64,000 nt of DNA, from contig OMZG01000006.1 in NCBI GenBank assembly GCA_900315505.1, positions 64,001 to 128,000 of the forward strand, read 5' to 3'. Origin of the DNA: an uncultured Lachnospiraceae bacterium (GTDB taxonomy: Bacteria > Bacillota > Clostridia > Lachnospirales > Lachnospiraceae). The position numbers were made by a program, and so were the translations under genes. Of the stretch, positions 42,158 through 50,081 are shown piece after piece. Each line of letters opens with the position of its first letter. Position 1 is the stretch's first letter. Below the pieces are notes generated by a model. It was not told the origin of the DNA, made no database searches, and worked only from the letters and a program-made list of their open reading frames with translations.

Positions 42158-42883
42158 ATGGACCAGGTAGAATATGTGCACGAGCTCGCGGGGCAGAAGG
42201 AAGTCGACACGTGGATGCGGACGATGCTTCTGTACAATTCCGCGGTAAAGGAGATCGGCACGAAGATCGATATATTAAATGAGGAATTCAAGGAGACACA
42301 TCGTTACAATCCGATAGAATATGTGAAGAGCAGGGTCAAGTCCCCGGAGTCCATTGCGAAGAAGCTTCGCAGATACGGCTATGAGGACAATATCGAGAAT
42401 ATGGTCGAGCACTGCAATGATATCGCCGGTACGAGGATTGTGTGCTCCTTTACCTCTGATATATACAGGCTTGCAGACATGATAGGTCGGCAGTCTGATA
42501 TCAATGTTATCTCGATCAAGGATTACATCAAGCATCCGAAGGCCAGCGGCTACAAGAGCTATCACATGATAGTGAGCATTCCTATATTTCTGTCGGATGC
42601 GGTGGTAGATACGAAGGTCGAGATACAGATCCGCACTATGGCAATGGATTTCTGGGCGAGTCTTGAGCACAAGATCTATTACAAGTTCGAGGGCTCTGCG
42701 CCTGACTATATCAGCCGTGATCTGCGTGAATGCTCACAGATCGTATCAATGCTCGATGCCAAGATGCTCTCTCTGAATGAGGCAGTCATGAAGGCGAAGA
42801 GGGAGCAGGATGAGTATGAGGAAGTAGAGAAAAATGCTCACCGCCGCCTTCAGGAAGAGATAGAGAAAAGCTCAAAGAAATAA
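42158..42883 (+). CDS. Small alarmone synthetase (RelA/SpoT synthetase domain only)
   Basis: The start is ATG 42158, with GAAGGAG 5 bases before; a GTG at 42152 lies inside the ribosome site. The 241-residue protein contains only the (p)ppGpp synthetase domain: IKSRVKSPESIAKKL-like opening, DIAGTRIVCSFTSDIYRL, KHPKASGYKSYHMIV and VEIQIRTMAMDFWASLEHKIYYK. There is no hydrolase or TGS domain, so it belongs with RelQ/RelP-type enzymes that make alarmone in stress. A C-terminal coiled region (about 205-240) probably drives oligomerisation. Confidence 0.92.
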   Translation: MDQVEYVHELAGQKEVDTWMRTMLLYNSAVKEIGTKIDILNEEFKETHRYNPIEYVKSRVKSPESIAKKLRRYGYEDNIENMVEHCNDIAGTRIVCSFTSDIYRLADMIGRQSDINVISIKDYIKHPKASGYKSYHMIVSIPIFLSDAVVDTKVEIQIRTMAMDFWASLEHKIYYKFEGSAPDYISRDLRECSQIVSMLDAKMLSLNEAVMKAKREQDEYEEVEKNAHRRLQEEIEKSSKK

Positions 42884-42890
42884 CAAAAGT

Positions 42891-43000
42891 TCCGATACTA
42901 TAAGTGTGACATGTTGTGCTGGCATGTAACTATGCATTTCTACGGATGGAAATGTCAGACGCCATGGATGGCTTTTTTCTCCTGAAAAGGATGAAAGGAG
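42891..43000 (+). promoter_or_regulatory. Structured leader and possible motility-type promoter of the calcium-loop protein
   Basis: TCCGATAC at 42891-42898, with TCAA 15 bases further upstream (42872-42875), weakly resembles a sigma-28 flagellar promoter. The leader contains ACATG/CATGT and CATTTC/GAAATG stems and a GCCA-TGGA-TGGC hairpin followed by six T. The combination suggests transcript control, but each part is weak. Confidence 0.3.
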
Positions 43001-43006
43001 CTCACA

Positions 43007-44098
43007 ATGAAAATCGGAGCGGGAAACGTAACAATGCAGTCTGCGCATGTAGAGCAGAAATACACGCAGCATGTGAGGAGCAGTTCTGTTCAGACGGGAG
43101 GATTCCTCAATCTTAGTATCGGAACTCAGACACAGGGTACTGATTCCGGAAAGTACAGTCAGCTGGCGACGAATCTGGGCCGGATGCAGAGCTTTGAACA
43201 GCGGATGAAGGAACTGAAGACTCAGTGCGAGGATGAGATATCGTCGCTTGATGTGAAGAATCCCGATGAGATGAAGGCGGACCTTCTGATGTGGCTCATA
43301 GATATGCTATGTGGTAAGAAGCCGGAGCTGAAGTCTGCTGGATACACGAAGGGCGAGAGAGGTTCAGCGCAGGAGCTGTATACCCTGGCACTGGGGACTG
43401 ACAGCAGTTCAGGTACATATTGGCAGAGAACTGATACAGAGAACACCTTTGATATCGAGGCGGAGAGTACCACATTTGCAGCAACAGGAACCGCGAAGAC
43501 CACGGATGGGAGAGAGATTTCATTCAATGTGGAGCTGGGGCTCTCGAGAGAATTCATCAGGCAGACCAATGTGCTCTCAGATCAGGAAATGAGACAGGGA
43601 TTCATGACAGATCCTCTTGTCATCAATTACGATGCGCCTTCGGCAGAGCTTAGTGACCAGAAATTTTTCTTTGATATTGATTCAGATGGAGAAGAAGATA
43701 CGATCTCAAAGACAGCGTATGGCAGTGGCTTTCTGGCACTTGATAAAAATGGTGACGGCCGGATAAATGATGGCAGCGAACTGTTTGGTACGAAGAGCGG
43801 TGATGGATTTAAGGATCTGGCTGAGTATGATGATGACGGAAACGCCTGGATCGACGAAAATGATGACGTTTTCAGTAAATTAAAGATATGGACTAATGAC
43901 GAAAACGGCAATAACCGCCTGATAAGCCTTGCGGATGCAGATGTCGGAGCTATTTATCTCGGCAGTGCATCTACCCAGTATTCGCTTAAAGACCAGATGA
44001 ATACGATGCATGGAGCTATCAGAAAGACAGGAATCTTCCTGCATGAATCAGACGGAACTGCCGGGACTGTCAGTCATGTGGATTTAGTCAGAGGATGA
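43007..44098 (+). CDS. Hypothetical protein with calcium-binding-loop repeats
   Basis: The 363-residue protein has no signal peptide. Its N-terminal half is polar and helical with low complexity. Residues about 210-310 carry acidic loops: DIDSDGEEDTIS, LDKNGDGRINDGSELFG, YDDDGNAWIDENDDVF and the phrase LKIWTNDENG. That arrangement is known from dockerin/EF-hand-like and RTX-associated domains in which DxDxDG loops bind calcium. AAAGGAG precedes the ATG. A yjfB gene, linked to motility in name, lies nearby. The function is unknown; a secreted or surface calcium-dependent protein exported without a classical signal is possible. Confidence 0.65.
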   Translation: MKIGAGNVTMQSAHVEQKYTQHVRSSSVQTGGFLNLSIGTQTQGTDSGKYSQLATNLGRMQSFEQRMKELKTQCEDEISSLDVKNPDEMKADLLMWLIDMLCGKKPELKSAGYTKGERGSAQELYTLALGTDSSSGTYWQRTDTENTFDIEAESTTFAATGTAKTTDGREISFNVELGLSREFIRQTNVLSDQEMRQGFMTDPLVINYDAPSAELSDQKFFFDIDSDGEEDTISKTAYGSGFLALDKNGDGRINDGSELFGTKSGDGFKDLAEYDDDGNAWIDENDDVFSKLKIWTNDENGNNRLISLADADVGAIYLGSASTQYSLKDQMNTMHGAIRKTGIFLHESDGTAGTVSHVDLVRG

Positions 44099-44102
44099 TG
44101 AA

Positions 44103-44600
44103 ATGAATATTGATGAGTCGGTATATATCGGAACAGGCGCATTTGTAAGCGATGATGTGACGCTGAAGGAAAATGTATCAGTGTTTCCGAATGCGGTTGT
44201 ACGCGGTGATGAGGGAGCCATATTCGTGGACAGGGATACAAATATCCAGGACTGTGCGGTGCTTCACTGCGGAAATGGATTTACCGTACATGTAGGTAAA
44301 GGTGTCACGATTGGTCATTCTGCAATAGTTCACGGAAGCACCGTTGGCGACAATTCGCTCATCGGTATGGGTGCAATTCTGCTGAACGGCGCTAAGGTCG
44401 GCTCTGACTGCATCATCGGAGCCGGCTCTCTCGTGACCGGCAAGATGGTGATACCGGACGGCTACATGGCATTTGGCAATCCGTGCCGCCTCATAAGGCC
44501 CATGACTCCCGAGGAGATAGAGAGCAATAAAGAAAATGCCCTGCTCTATGTCAGGCTGGCACAGAGCAAGGCGGATAATCATGTGTCTGAATTCAGATAA
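44103..44600 (+). CDS. Gamma-class carbonic anhydrase-like hexapeptide protein
   Basis: The 165-residue protein is a left-handed beta-helix with hexapeptide repeats: VFPNAVVRGDEGAIFVDRDTNIQDCAVLHCGNG, then VTIGHSAIVHGSTVGDN and LIGMGAILLNGAKVG. The metal-binding histidines of the Cam/YrdA family lie in VLHCG, TIGHS and IVHG. It is probably a trimer. Many relatives show weak or no carbonic anhydrase activity, so the reaction is uncertain. It is convergent with yjfB, the 34-base gap being filled by a palindromic repeat. Confidence 0.87.
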   Translation: MNIDESVYIGTGAFVSDDVTLKENVSVFPNAVVRGDEGAIFVDRDTNIQDCAVLHCGNGFTVHVGKGVTIGHSAIVHGSTVGDNSLIGMGAILLNGAKVGSDCIIGAGSLVTGKMVIPDGYMAFGNPCRLIRPMTPEEIESNKENALLYVRLAQSKADNHVSEFR

Positions 44601-44603
44601 AAA

Positions 44604-44634
44604 GATGAAAAAGGGACCTGTCCCCTTTTTCATC
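44604..44634. repeat. 31-bp palindrome, GATGAAAAAGGG family (between convergent genes)
   Basis: It has the variant core GGGACCTGTCCCC, the exact reverse complement of the copy at 51351. It occupies nearly the whole gap between the convergent carbonic anhydrase and yjfB genes, where a bidirectional terminator would be expected. Confidence 0.92.
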
Positions 44635-44844
44635 TTATAGATAGATGTCTATATTCGAGCCGACTGCAGGATTCACTGAATTCTCCATTGCAGCTGCTGA
44701 AGGGGATGGAGCGGAATTGATCATATTGATCTCGCCGGCTGCCATGCTGTTCGCTGTATCCAGCGACTTCGCGAGCATCAGGGTAGAGACCTCGCCCATC
44801 GTCTTCGACTGGCTCATACTCATTGATAAAGATGCAATATCCAT
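44635..44844 (-). CDS. YjfB family putative motility protein
   Basis: The 69-residue protein starts MDIASLSMSMSQSKTMGEVS and has the KSLDTANSMAAGEINMI middle that identifies the YjfB family, small proteins annotated as putative motility factors in Firmicutes. Their biochemical role is not known to me. GGAGG precedes its ATG on the minus strand, and a consensus sigma-A promoter lies upstream (44878-44906). No flagellar genes are in the window. Confidence 0.85.
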   Translation of the reverse strand: MDIASLSMSMSQSKTMGEVSTLMLAKSLDTANSMAAGEINMINSAPSPSAAAMENSVNPAVGSNIDIYL

Positions 44845-44877
44845 ACGGACACCTCCGTTTCTTTATTCGATATCTGC

Positions 44878-44906
44878 ATTATCTCATGAGTCCCACATTA
44901 TGTCAA
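44878..44906 (-). promoter_or_regulatory. Promoter of the yjfB-family gene
   Basis: On the minus strand TTGACA (44901-44906) and GATAAT (44878-44883) are 17 bases apart. Confidence 0.75.
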
Positions 44907-44938
44907 TCAAAAAAAATAAAAAAGAATGAAAAAAGTTC

Positions 44939-44967
44939 TTGACATACACGGCCAAGTCTAGTACAAT
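44939..44967 (+). promoter_or_regulatory. Promoter of tRNA-Gly
   Basis: TTGACA (44939-44944) and TACAAT (44962-44967) are 17 bases apart. The leader then contains a TGTCG/CGACA stem around 44974-44996, before the tRNA at 45010. Confidence 0.85.
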
Positions 44968-45009
44968 ATCACTTGTCGCGAGCGAGAGCTACGACAGACA
45001 ATTACAAAT

Positions 45010-45082
45010 GCGATGGTGGCGTAGTTGGTAACGCGCGACCTTGCCAAGGTCGAGACCGCGGGTTCGAGTCCCGTCCATCGCT
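45010..45082 (+). tRNA. tRNA-Gly (anticodon GCC)
   Basis: The acceptor stem GCGATGG pairs with CCATCGC (45075-45081), with discriminator T. The anticodon arm CGACC-TTGCCAA-GGTCG gives anticodon GCC, and the T-arm GCGGGTTCGAGTCCCGT is canonical. CCA is not encoded. Confidence 0.97.
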
Positions 45083-45090
45083 CTTCTTTC

Positions 45091-45119
45091 AGAATCGTCC
45101 GTGTGACGGTTCTTTTTTT
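45091..45119 (+). terminator. Terminator of tRNA-Gly
   Basis: AGAATCGTC (45091-45099) pairs with GACGGTTCT (45105-45113) around CGTGT, followed by a T run. Confidence 0.93.
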
Positions 45120-45190
45120 ATGTCAGAATCCACTCTTTATTTTTCTACTCTGATTTGCTACAATATAGAGAACTATGGAAAGGAACGGAT

Positions 45191-46150
45191 ATGAGCCAGG
45201 CTGATGAGATTTTCAAGAAAATGTGCCGTGACATCATAGATAATGGAACGGATACCAGAGGGCAGGAGGTGCGTCCGCACTGGCCGGATGGTGAGGCAGC
45301 ATACACGATAAAGCAGTTCGGAGTGGTGAACAGATACGATCTGAGGGAAGAGTTCCCTGCTGTGACGCTCAGGCGTACTGCGATAAAGAGTGCTACCGAT
45401 GAGATTCTGTGGATCTGGCAGAAGAAGTCCAATGATATAAAGGAACTGCATTCTCATATCTGGGACGAATGGGCCGGAGAGGATGGTACCATCGGCAAGG
45501 CGTATGGCTATCAGCTGGCGAGGAAGTACTGCTGGAACGATATCACTCAGGAAGGTCTGAAGAGGGTCTATGGTGATGATATGATCGTGCAGGAGGTTCA
45601 CGATGGTGAGGAGAGACTGTACCACGATCACGTTCTGTACAATGCAGACAGGCAGATGTATATGATGGATCAAGTCGATAAGGTGCTGTACGATCTGAAG
45701 GTGCATCCTTTTTCACGAAGGATAATGACGAACCTGTATGATTTTGCAGACCTGCCTGAGATGAACCTGTACCCGTGTGCCTACAGCTGCACCTTCAATG
45801 TGACAGAGGAGAATGGGCAGATGGTTCTCAATATGATACTGAACCAGCGCTCACAGGATACTCTCACAGCGAACAACTGGAATGTATGCCAGTATGCAGT
45901 CCTGCTGTCAATGATAGCCCGTGACGTGGATATGGTTCCGGGAGTGCTTGTGCATGTGATAGCAGACGCCCATATCTATGACAGGCACGTGCCGCTTGTG
46001 GAAGAACTCATTTCAAGGGAAGAGCATCCGGCACCGACCTTCTGGCTGAATCCGGATAAGAAGGACTTTTATTCCTTTACCAGAGACGATGTGAGACTAG
46101 ATGGTTATGAGACCGGTGAGCAGATAAAGGATATACCGGTGGCCATCTGA
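45191..46150 (+). CDS. thyA: Thymidylate synthase (divergent ThyA)
   Basis: The start is ATG 45191, after AAAGGAACG. The 319-residue enzyme methylates dUMP with methylene-tetrahydrofolate. Catalytic residues are retained: cysteine in LYPCAYSC, the QRSQD arginine/serine/aspartate set, asparagine in NWNVCQYA and the HxY in DAHIYDRH. The usual LAPCHAFFQF and PFNIASYA wording is strongly altered, so it belongs to a divergent ThyA subgroup. It is followed by folA, which regenerates the dihydrofolate it produces. An AGTTATAA-type repeat begins right after its stop. Confidence 0.93.
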   Translation: MSQADEIFKKMCRDIIDNGTDTRGQEVRPHWPDGEAAYTIKQFGVVNRYDLREEFPAVTLRRTAIKSATDEILWIWQKKSNDIKELHSHIWDEWAGEDGTIGKAYGYQLARKYCWNDITQEGLKRVYGDDMIVQEVHDGEERLYHDHVLYNADRQMYMMDQVDKVLYDLKVHPFSRRIMTNLYDFADLPEMNLYPCAYSCTFNVTEENGQMVLNMILNQRSQDTLTANNWNVCQYAVLLSMIARDVDMVPGVLVHVIADAHIYDRHVPLVEELISREEHPAPTFWLNPDKKDFYSFTRDDVRLDGYETGEQIKDIPVAI

Positions 46151-46182
46151 GCTGTGAGTTATAAGTTGCGAGTTATAAAGGA
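46151..46182. repeat. AGTTATAA-type repeat behind thyA
   Basis: Two units of GAGTTATAA separated by GTTGC follow directly on the thyA stop and end at the folA ribosome site. Confidence 0.65.
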
Positions 46183-46191
46183 AGTACAGGT

Positions 46192-46713
46192 ATGATTGCG
46201 ATAGCAGCTGTTGACAAGAACTGGGGAATAGGGTACAAGGGAAAGCTCCTCACGAGTATTCCGAATGATATGAAGCTTTTCAAAAACGAGACGACCGGGA
46301 ATGTGATCGTCATGGGCAGAAAGACGCTCGAGAGCTTCCCGGGAGGAAGGCCGCTTCCGAGCCGCACGAATATAGTGCTTACCACATATAAGGATTATAA
46401 GAGCGGAGATGCCATCATCGTCCATGATATGGATGGACTGTTCAATAAATTGAAGGATTATTCCGGGGAGAAAATATATGTCATCGGTGGAGAATCAATC
46501 TACAGGCAGCTTCTCCCATACTGTGAAAAAGCACTTATCACAAAGATAGACTTTGCATATGATGCAGATGCATATTTTCCGAATCTGGATAAAGAAGATG
46601 GCTGGGAGCTTGAAGGCGAAAGCGAGGAAGAGACATACTTTGATCTGTGCTATACATTTACAGAATACAGGAATGAGAAAGTAAAGAAATGGACATCACA
46701 GGAAGAAAACTGA
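46192..46713 (+). CDS. folA: Dihydrofolate reductase
   Basis: The 173-residue enzyme reduces dihydrofolate to tetrahydrofolate with NADPH. It shows MIAIAAVDKNWGIGYKGKLL, IPNDMKLFKNETTG (active-site aspartate), VIVMGRKTLESFPGGRPLP and IYVIGGESIYRQLLPYC. It directly follows thyA. Its last 25 bases overlap the ilvB start, linking folate/thymidylate and branched-chain amino acid genes in one transcript, an unusual neighbour pair. Confidence 0.95.
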   Translation: MIAIAAVDKNWGIGYKGKLLTSIPNDMKLFKNETTGNVIVMGRKTLESFPGGRPLPSRTNIVLTTYKDYKSGDAIIVHDMDGLFNKLKDYSGEKIYVIGGESIYRQLLPYCEKALITKIDFAYDADAYFPNLDKEDGWELEGESEEETYFDLCYTFTEYRNEKVKKWTSQEEN

Positions 46714-48419
46714 TAGTCAAGGCCCTTGCCGAAGAGGGTGTTGACACTGTATTTGCATATCCGGGCGGAATGGTGACGGATATCATAGATGAATTATACA
46801 AGCAGGAGGACAGGTTCAGACTGATACTTCCGCGGCACGAGCAGGCCCTCATTCATGAGGCAGAAGGCTATGCCAGGGAGAGCGGCAGGGTAGGAGTGTG
46901 TCTCGTGACGAGCGGCCCGGGAGCCACGAATACGATCACGGGAATCGCAGATGCACATTATGATAGCATCCCGCTTGTGGTCATCACAGGACAGGTGGCG
47001 CAGCCGCTCATCGGAAATGATGCCTTCCAGGAGGTCGATATAGTCGGCATGACGAGAAGCATCGTGAAGTACGGAGTGACAGTCCGTGACAGAAGGGAGC
47101 TTGGCAGGATCCTCAAGATGGCATTCTACATAGCGCAGAGTGGCAAGCCGGGCCCGGTGCTTATCGATATCCCGAAGGACATCCAGCAGAAGTCAGGCCC
47201 GGATGAGTACCCGGAGCATGTGGATATCAGAGGCTATAAGCCGAATACTTCAGTGCATATCGGACAGCTGAAGCGTGCCTACAAGACGCTTAAGAACGCG
47301 AAGAGGCCGCTTATCCTGGCAGGCGGAGGAATCCATATATCGGGAGCGGAGAAGCTTCTTACTGATTTTGCAAGAAAAATGAACGTGCCGGTTTGTACAA
47401 CCGTTATGGGAAAAGGTTCCATACCTTGTGATGATCCTCTGTATGTAGGCAATTCCGGCATGCACGGCCGCTATGCCGCCAATATGGCAGAGATGGAATG
47501 CGACGTGCTGTTCTCTATAGGTACGAGATTCAATGACCGTATCACAGGAGATCTGAATGAATTTGCGCCGAAGGCAAAGATAGTGCACCTGGATATAGAT
47601 ACGGCCTCCATATCGAGGAATGTAGTCGTGGATGTGCCGGTGGTATCAGATGCGTCGCTCGCGCTGACTCATCTTCTCGAATGGGCAGAGCCTATGAAGA
47701 CAGAGAAGTGGCAGGCGCAGATTGATGAATGGCAGAAGGAGCATCCACTCGAGATGAGAGTCAGGGATGGACTGAATCCGCAGACGATCATGGAGGATAT
47801 AGCTGATGTATTCGGCGAGGCTAGCTATGTCACGGATGTAGGCCAGCATCAGATGTGGGCCACACAGTTTCTGCCTCTGAGAGGCTCATCGAAGCTTATC
47901 ACCTCAGGAGGCCTGGGAACAATGGGATTCGGGTATCCTGCGGCCATCGGAGCGAAGGCAGCGGATGCAGAGCGTCCTGTTGTATGCATCACAGGTGACG
48001 GCGGCTTCCAGATGAATATGGCGGAGCTTGCGACCTCTGTATGCGCGGATATACCTGTGACAGTCTGTGTGATAAATAACAGGTATCTCGGCATGGTGCG
48101 CCAGCAGCAGCAGTATTTCTATGGCAAGAGATACGAGCTCACCTATCTCGGAAAGCGTCCTGCGGATACGGAGCATCCTGACAGGCTCGAGGAGGCAGAT
48201 CCTCTGTATGTGCCTGATTTCCTGAAGGTCGCGGGAGCATACGGCATAGACGGAATAAGAGTTGATGAAGAGGATGATATAGTGCCTGCCCTTCAGAAGG
48301 CCAGAGATGCGCAGAAAAATGGCAGGTCAATGCTCGTGGAATTCGATATAGCAGCGGAGGATGTCGTGCTACCTATGGTAAAGGGCGGCATGGCAAATTC
48401 GGATATGATTTTGAAGTAG
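46689..48419 (+). CDS. ilvB: Acetolactate synthase large subunit
   Basis: The 576-residue thiamine-diphosphate enzyme joins two pyruvates, or pyruvate and 2-oxobutyrate, at the start of valine, leucine and isoleucine synthesis. The catalytic glutamate lies in PRHEQALIHEAEGYA, the FAD-binding part includes MGKGSIPCDDP and GTRFNDRITGD, and the ThDP motif is GDGGFQMNMAELAT. Length is normal. It starts inside folA, implying translational coupling, and is followed by an AGTTATAA-type repeat and then the regulatory subunit. Confidence 0.95.
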   Translation: MDITGRKLIVKALAEEGVDTVFAYPGGMVTDIIDELYKQEDRFRLILPRHEQALIHEAEGYARESGRVGVCLVTSGPGATNTITGIADAHYDSIPLVVITGQVAQPLIGNDAFQEVDIVGMTRSIVKYGVTVRDRRELGRILKMAFYIAQSGKPGPVLIDIPKDIQQKSGPDEYPEHVDIRGYKPNTSVHIGQLKRAYKTLKNAKRPLILAGGGIHISGAEKLLTDFARKMNVPVCTTVMGKGSIPCDDPLYVGNSGMHGRYAANMAEMECDVLFSIGTRFNDRITGDLNEFAPKAKIVHLDIDTASISRNVVVDVPVVSDASLALTHLLEWAEPMKTEKWQAQIDEWQKEHPLEMRVRDGLNPQTIMEDIADVFGEASYVTDVGQHQMWATQFLPLRGSSKLITSGGLGTMGFGYPAAIGAKAADAERPVVCITGDGGFQMNMAELATSVCADIPVTVCVINNRYLGMVRQQQQYFYGKRYELTYLGKRPADTEHPDRLEEADPLYVPDFLKVAGAYGIDGIRVDEEDDIVPALQKARDAQKNGRSMLVEFDIAAEDVVLPMVKGGMANSDMILK

Positions 48420-48490
48420 TTGAGAGTTACGAGTTATAAGTTAAGAGTTATAAGTTATGAGTTATGAGTTATAAGTTAAGAGTTATGAAG
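48420..48490. repeat. AGTTATAA-type repeat behind ilvB
   Basis: At least seven degenerate units of GAGTTATAAGTTA type run directly from the ilvB stop. This is the purest copy of the family in the window. Confidence 0.85.
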
Positions 48491-48548
48491 CTAATGATAT
48501 TATATTAAGGACTTCTGACTTTATACTTACTGACATTACCGGAAAAAT

Positions 48549-49046
48549 ATGAAAAATAGATGGATTGCATTATATGTTGAGAACCAGGTCGGAGTCCTGG
48601 CGAAGGTATCAGGTCTTTTCTCAGGAAAAAGCTATAATCTTCAGAGCCTGACAGTCGGGACGACCGAGCATGAGGATGTATCAAGGATGACGATCAGCGT
48701 GCAGGCTGATGACGTGACCTTCGAGCAGATCAAGAAACAGCTGAATTCAATGGTCGAGGTCATTAAGGTTATGGATCTCACGGCGGTGCCGGTGCACAGC
48801 AAGGAAATCCTGTATGCGAAGATCCATGGGATAGATGCAGCAGGCAAGGAAGAGGCCTTCCGCATTGCCCAGGTATTCAAGATCAGGGTCATTGATATAG
48901 GAGAGGATTCCGTGCTTCTCGAAAGCGCGCTTACAGAGAGAAGAAATAACGAGCTGGTGGCACTTCTCAAGAAGACATACCGCAGGATCGAGATAGTAAG
49001 AGGCGGAGCAGTAGCGATAGAGAGTATAAGTACCAGTTGCAGGTAA
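48549..49046 (+). CDS. ilvH: Acetolactate synthase small (regulatory) subunit
   Basis: The 165-residue protein has an N-terminal ACT domain (ALYVENQVGVLAKVSGLFSGKSYNLQSLTVG) that binds valine for feedback control, and a C-terminal domain with IEIVRGGAVAIES. It activates IlvB. Length is typical. The ribosome site is weak (GGAAAAAT). It is followed 6 bases later by the PI-PLC gene. Confidence 0.95.
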   Translation: MKNRWIALYVENQVGVLAKVSGLFSGKSYNLQSLTVGTTEHEDVSRMTISVQADDVTFEQIKKQLNSMVEVIKVMDLTAVPVHSKEILYAKIHGIDAAGKEEAFRIAQVFKIRVIDIGEDSVLLESALTERRNNELVALLKKTYRRIEIVRGGAVAIESISTSCR

Positions 49047-49052
49047 AGGCTT

Positions 49053-50081
49053 ATGATTAAATTTTTCAGAGAACACACAGACAGGTGGATCGCCTCACTC
49101 ATAGTCCTTGCACTGCTCATAGTCTGCTTTGCAAATGCAGACAGCGGTGAGATACGCGAGGCAGTAGTGACAGATTCGAGACACTACAAGTCAACAGCAG
49201 AATGGATGCGAGATATTGAGGATGATACGTATATATCATCGATTTCCATACCGGGCACCCATGACAGTGCGGCAGAGTATATTTTTCCAGGCTTCGTGCT
49301 GAAGACACAGAGCATGTCGATTGCAGACCAGCTGACCAATGGCTACAGATACCTTGATATCAGGCTCTCAGTCGCGAATACAAAGCAGGGCAAGAGACTC
49401 GGCTTTGTGCACAATATGGGAAAGTGCCGTGAATCGAGAATGATATTCTCAAAGCAGATATATCTCGATGAGGTCCTCGACCAGATCTATGCATTCCTGA
49501 AGGCACATCCTTCTGAGACCGTGCTGTTCTGTGTGAAGGATGAGAATGAAAAGGATAATGCAGAGGAATTCGAGCAGCTTCTCTTTGATGAGATCGATAA
49601 GAACCGTTCAGAATGGTATCTGAATGATTCTATCCCGAAGCTGTCGCAGGTCCGTGGAAAAATAGTCCTTCTGAGCCGTTTTAAGAATCCCCGGATGAGG
49701 AGCACCGGACTCGATTTCAAATGGAACGATCAGGGCAATACAGATTCTGTAGATCTGCCATATGTGAACTATTCTGTCGGCCATGACGGCAATCTGTGGG
49801 TTCAGGACCGTTACAGGTACACGGTGGCACAGAAGGAAGACGCTTTTATCGATATGCTAGAGAATGTCCAGCCGGATGATTCTACCTTTGCACTGAACTT
49901 CCTGTCGACCACAAATGGCGGTGGCATATCGCATCCGAAGTCCTATGCGCAGACACTCAACAACGTGCTCTTAGAGCAGGATCTGCATCCGAATACGAGC
50001 TACGGAATCATAGTCGTCGATTACGGGACGAAAGAGATCGCGCAGCACGTATATATGACGAATTTTTCTAAGGAACAGTAA
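49053..50081 (+). CDS. Phosphatidylinositol-specific phospholipase C X-domain protein
   Basis: The 342-residue protein has an uncleaved-looking N-terminal membrane segment (WIASLIVLALLIVCFANA) and a PI-PLC X barrel (about 60-330). The two catalytic histidines lie in SIPGTHDSAAEY and GFVHNMG, and DIRLSV and PSETVLFCVKDENE supply further active-site positions. It would cleave phosphatidylinositol or glycosyl-PI on the outer side of the membrane. In a gut anaerobe the target could be host GPI or the organism's own lipids. It shares a base with the DUF4317 gene. Confidence 0.87.
   Translation: MIKFFREHTDRWIASLIVLALLIVCFANADSGEIREAVVTDSRHYKSTAEWMRDIEDDTYISSISIPGTHDSAAEYIFPGFVLKTQSMSIADQLTNGYRYLDIRLSVANTKQGKRLGFVHNMGKCRESRMIFSKQIYLDEVLDQIYAFLKAHPSETVLFCVKDENEKDNAEEFEQLLFDEIDKNRSEWYLNDSIPKLSQVRGKIVLLSRFKNPRMRSTGLDFKWNDQGNTDSVDLPYVNYSVGHDGNLWVQDRYRYTVAQKEDAFIDMLENVQPDDSTFALNFLSTTNGGGISHPKSYAQTLNNVLLEQDLHPNTSYGIIVVDYGTKEIAQHVYMTNFSKEQ

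Noticed and set aside
44973..45194. Plus-strand ORF across tRNA-Gly
   Set aside because: It runs through the tRNA and its terminator; the protein is an artefact of the tRNA sequence.
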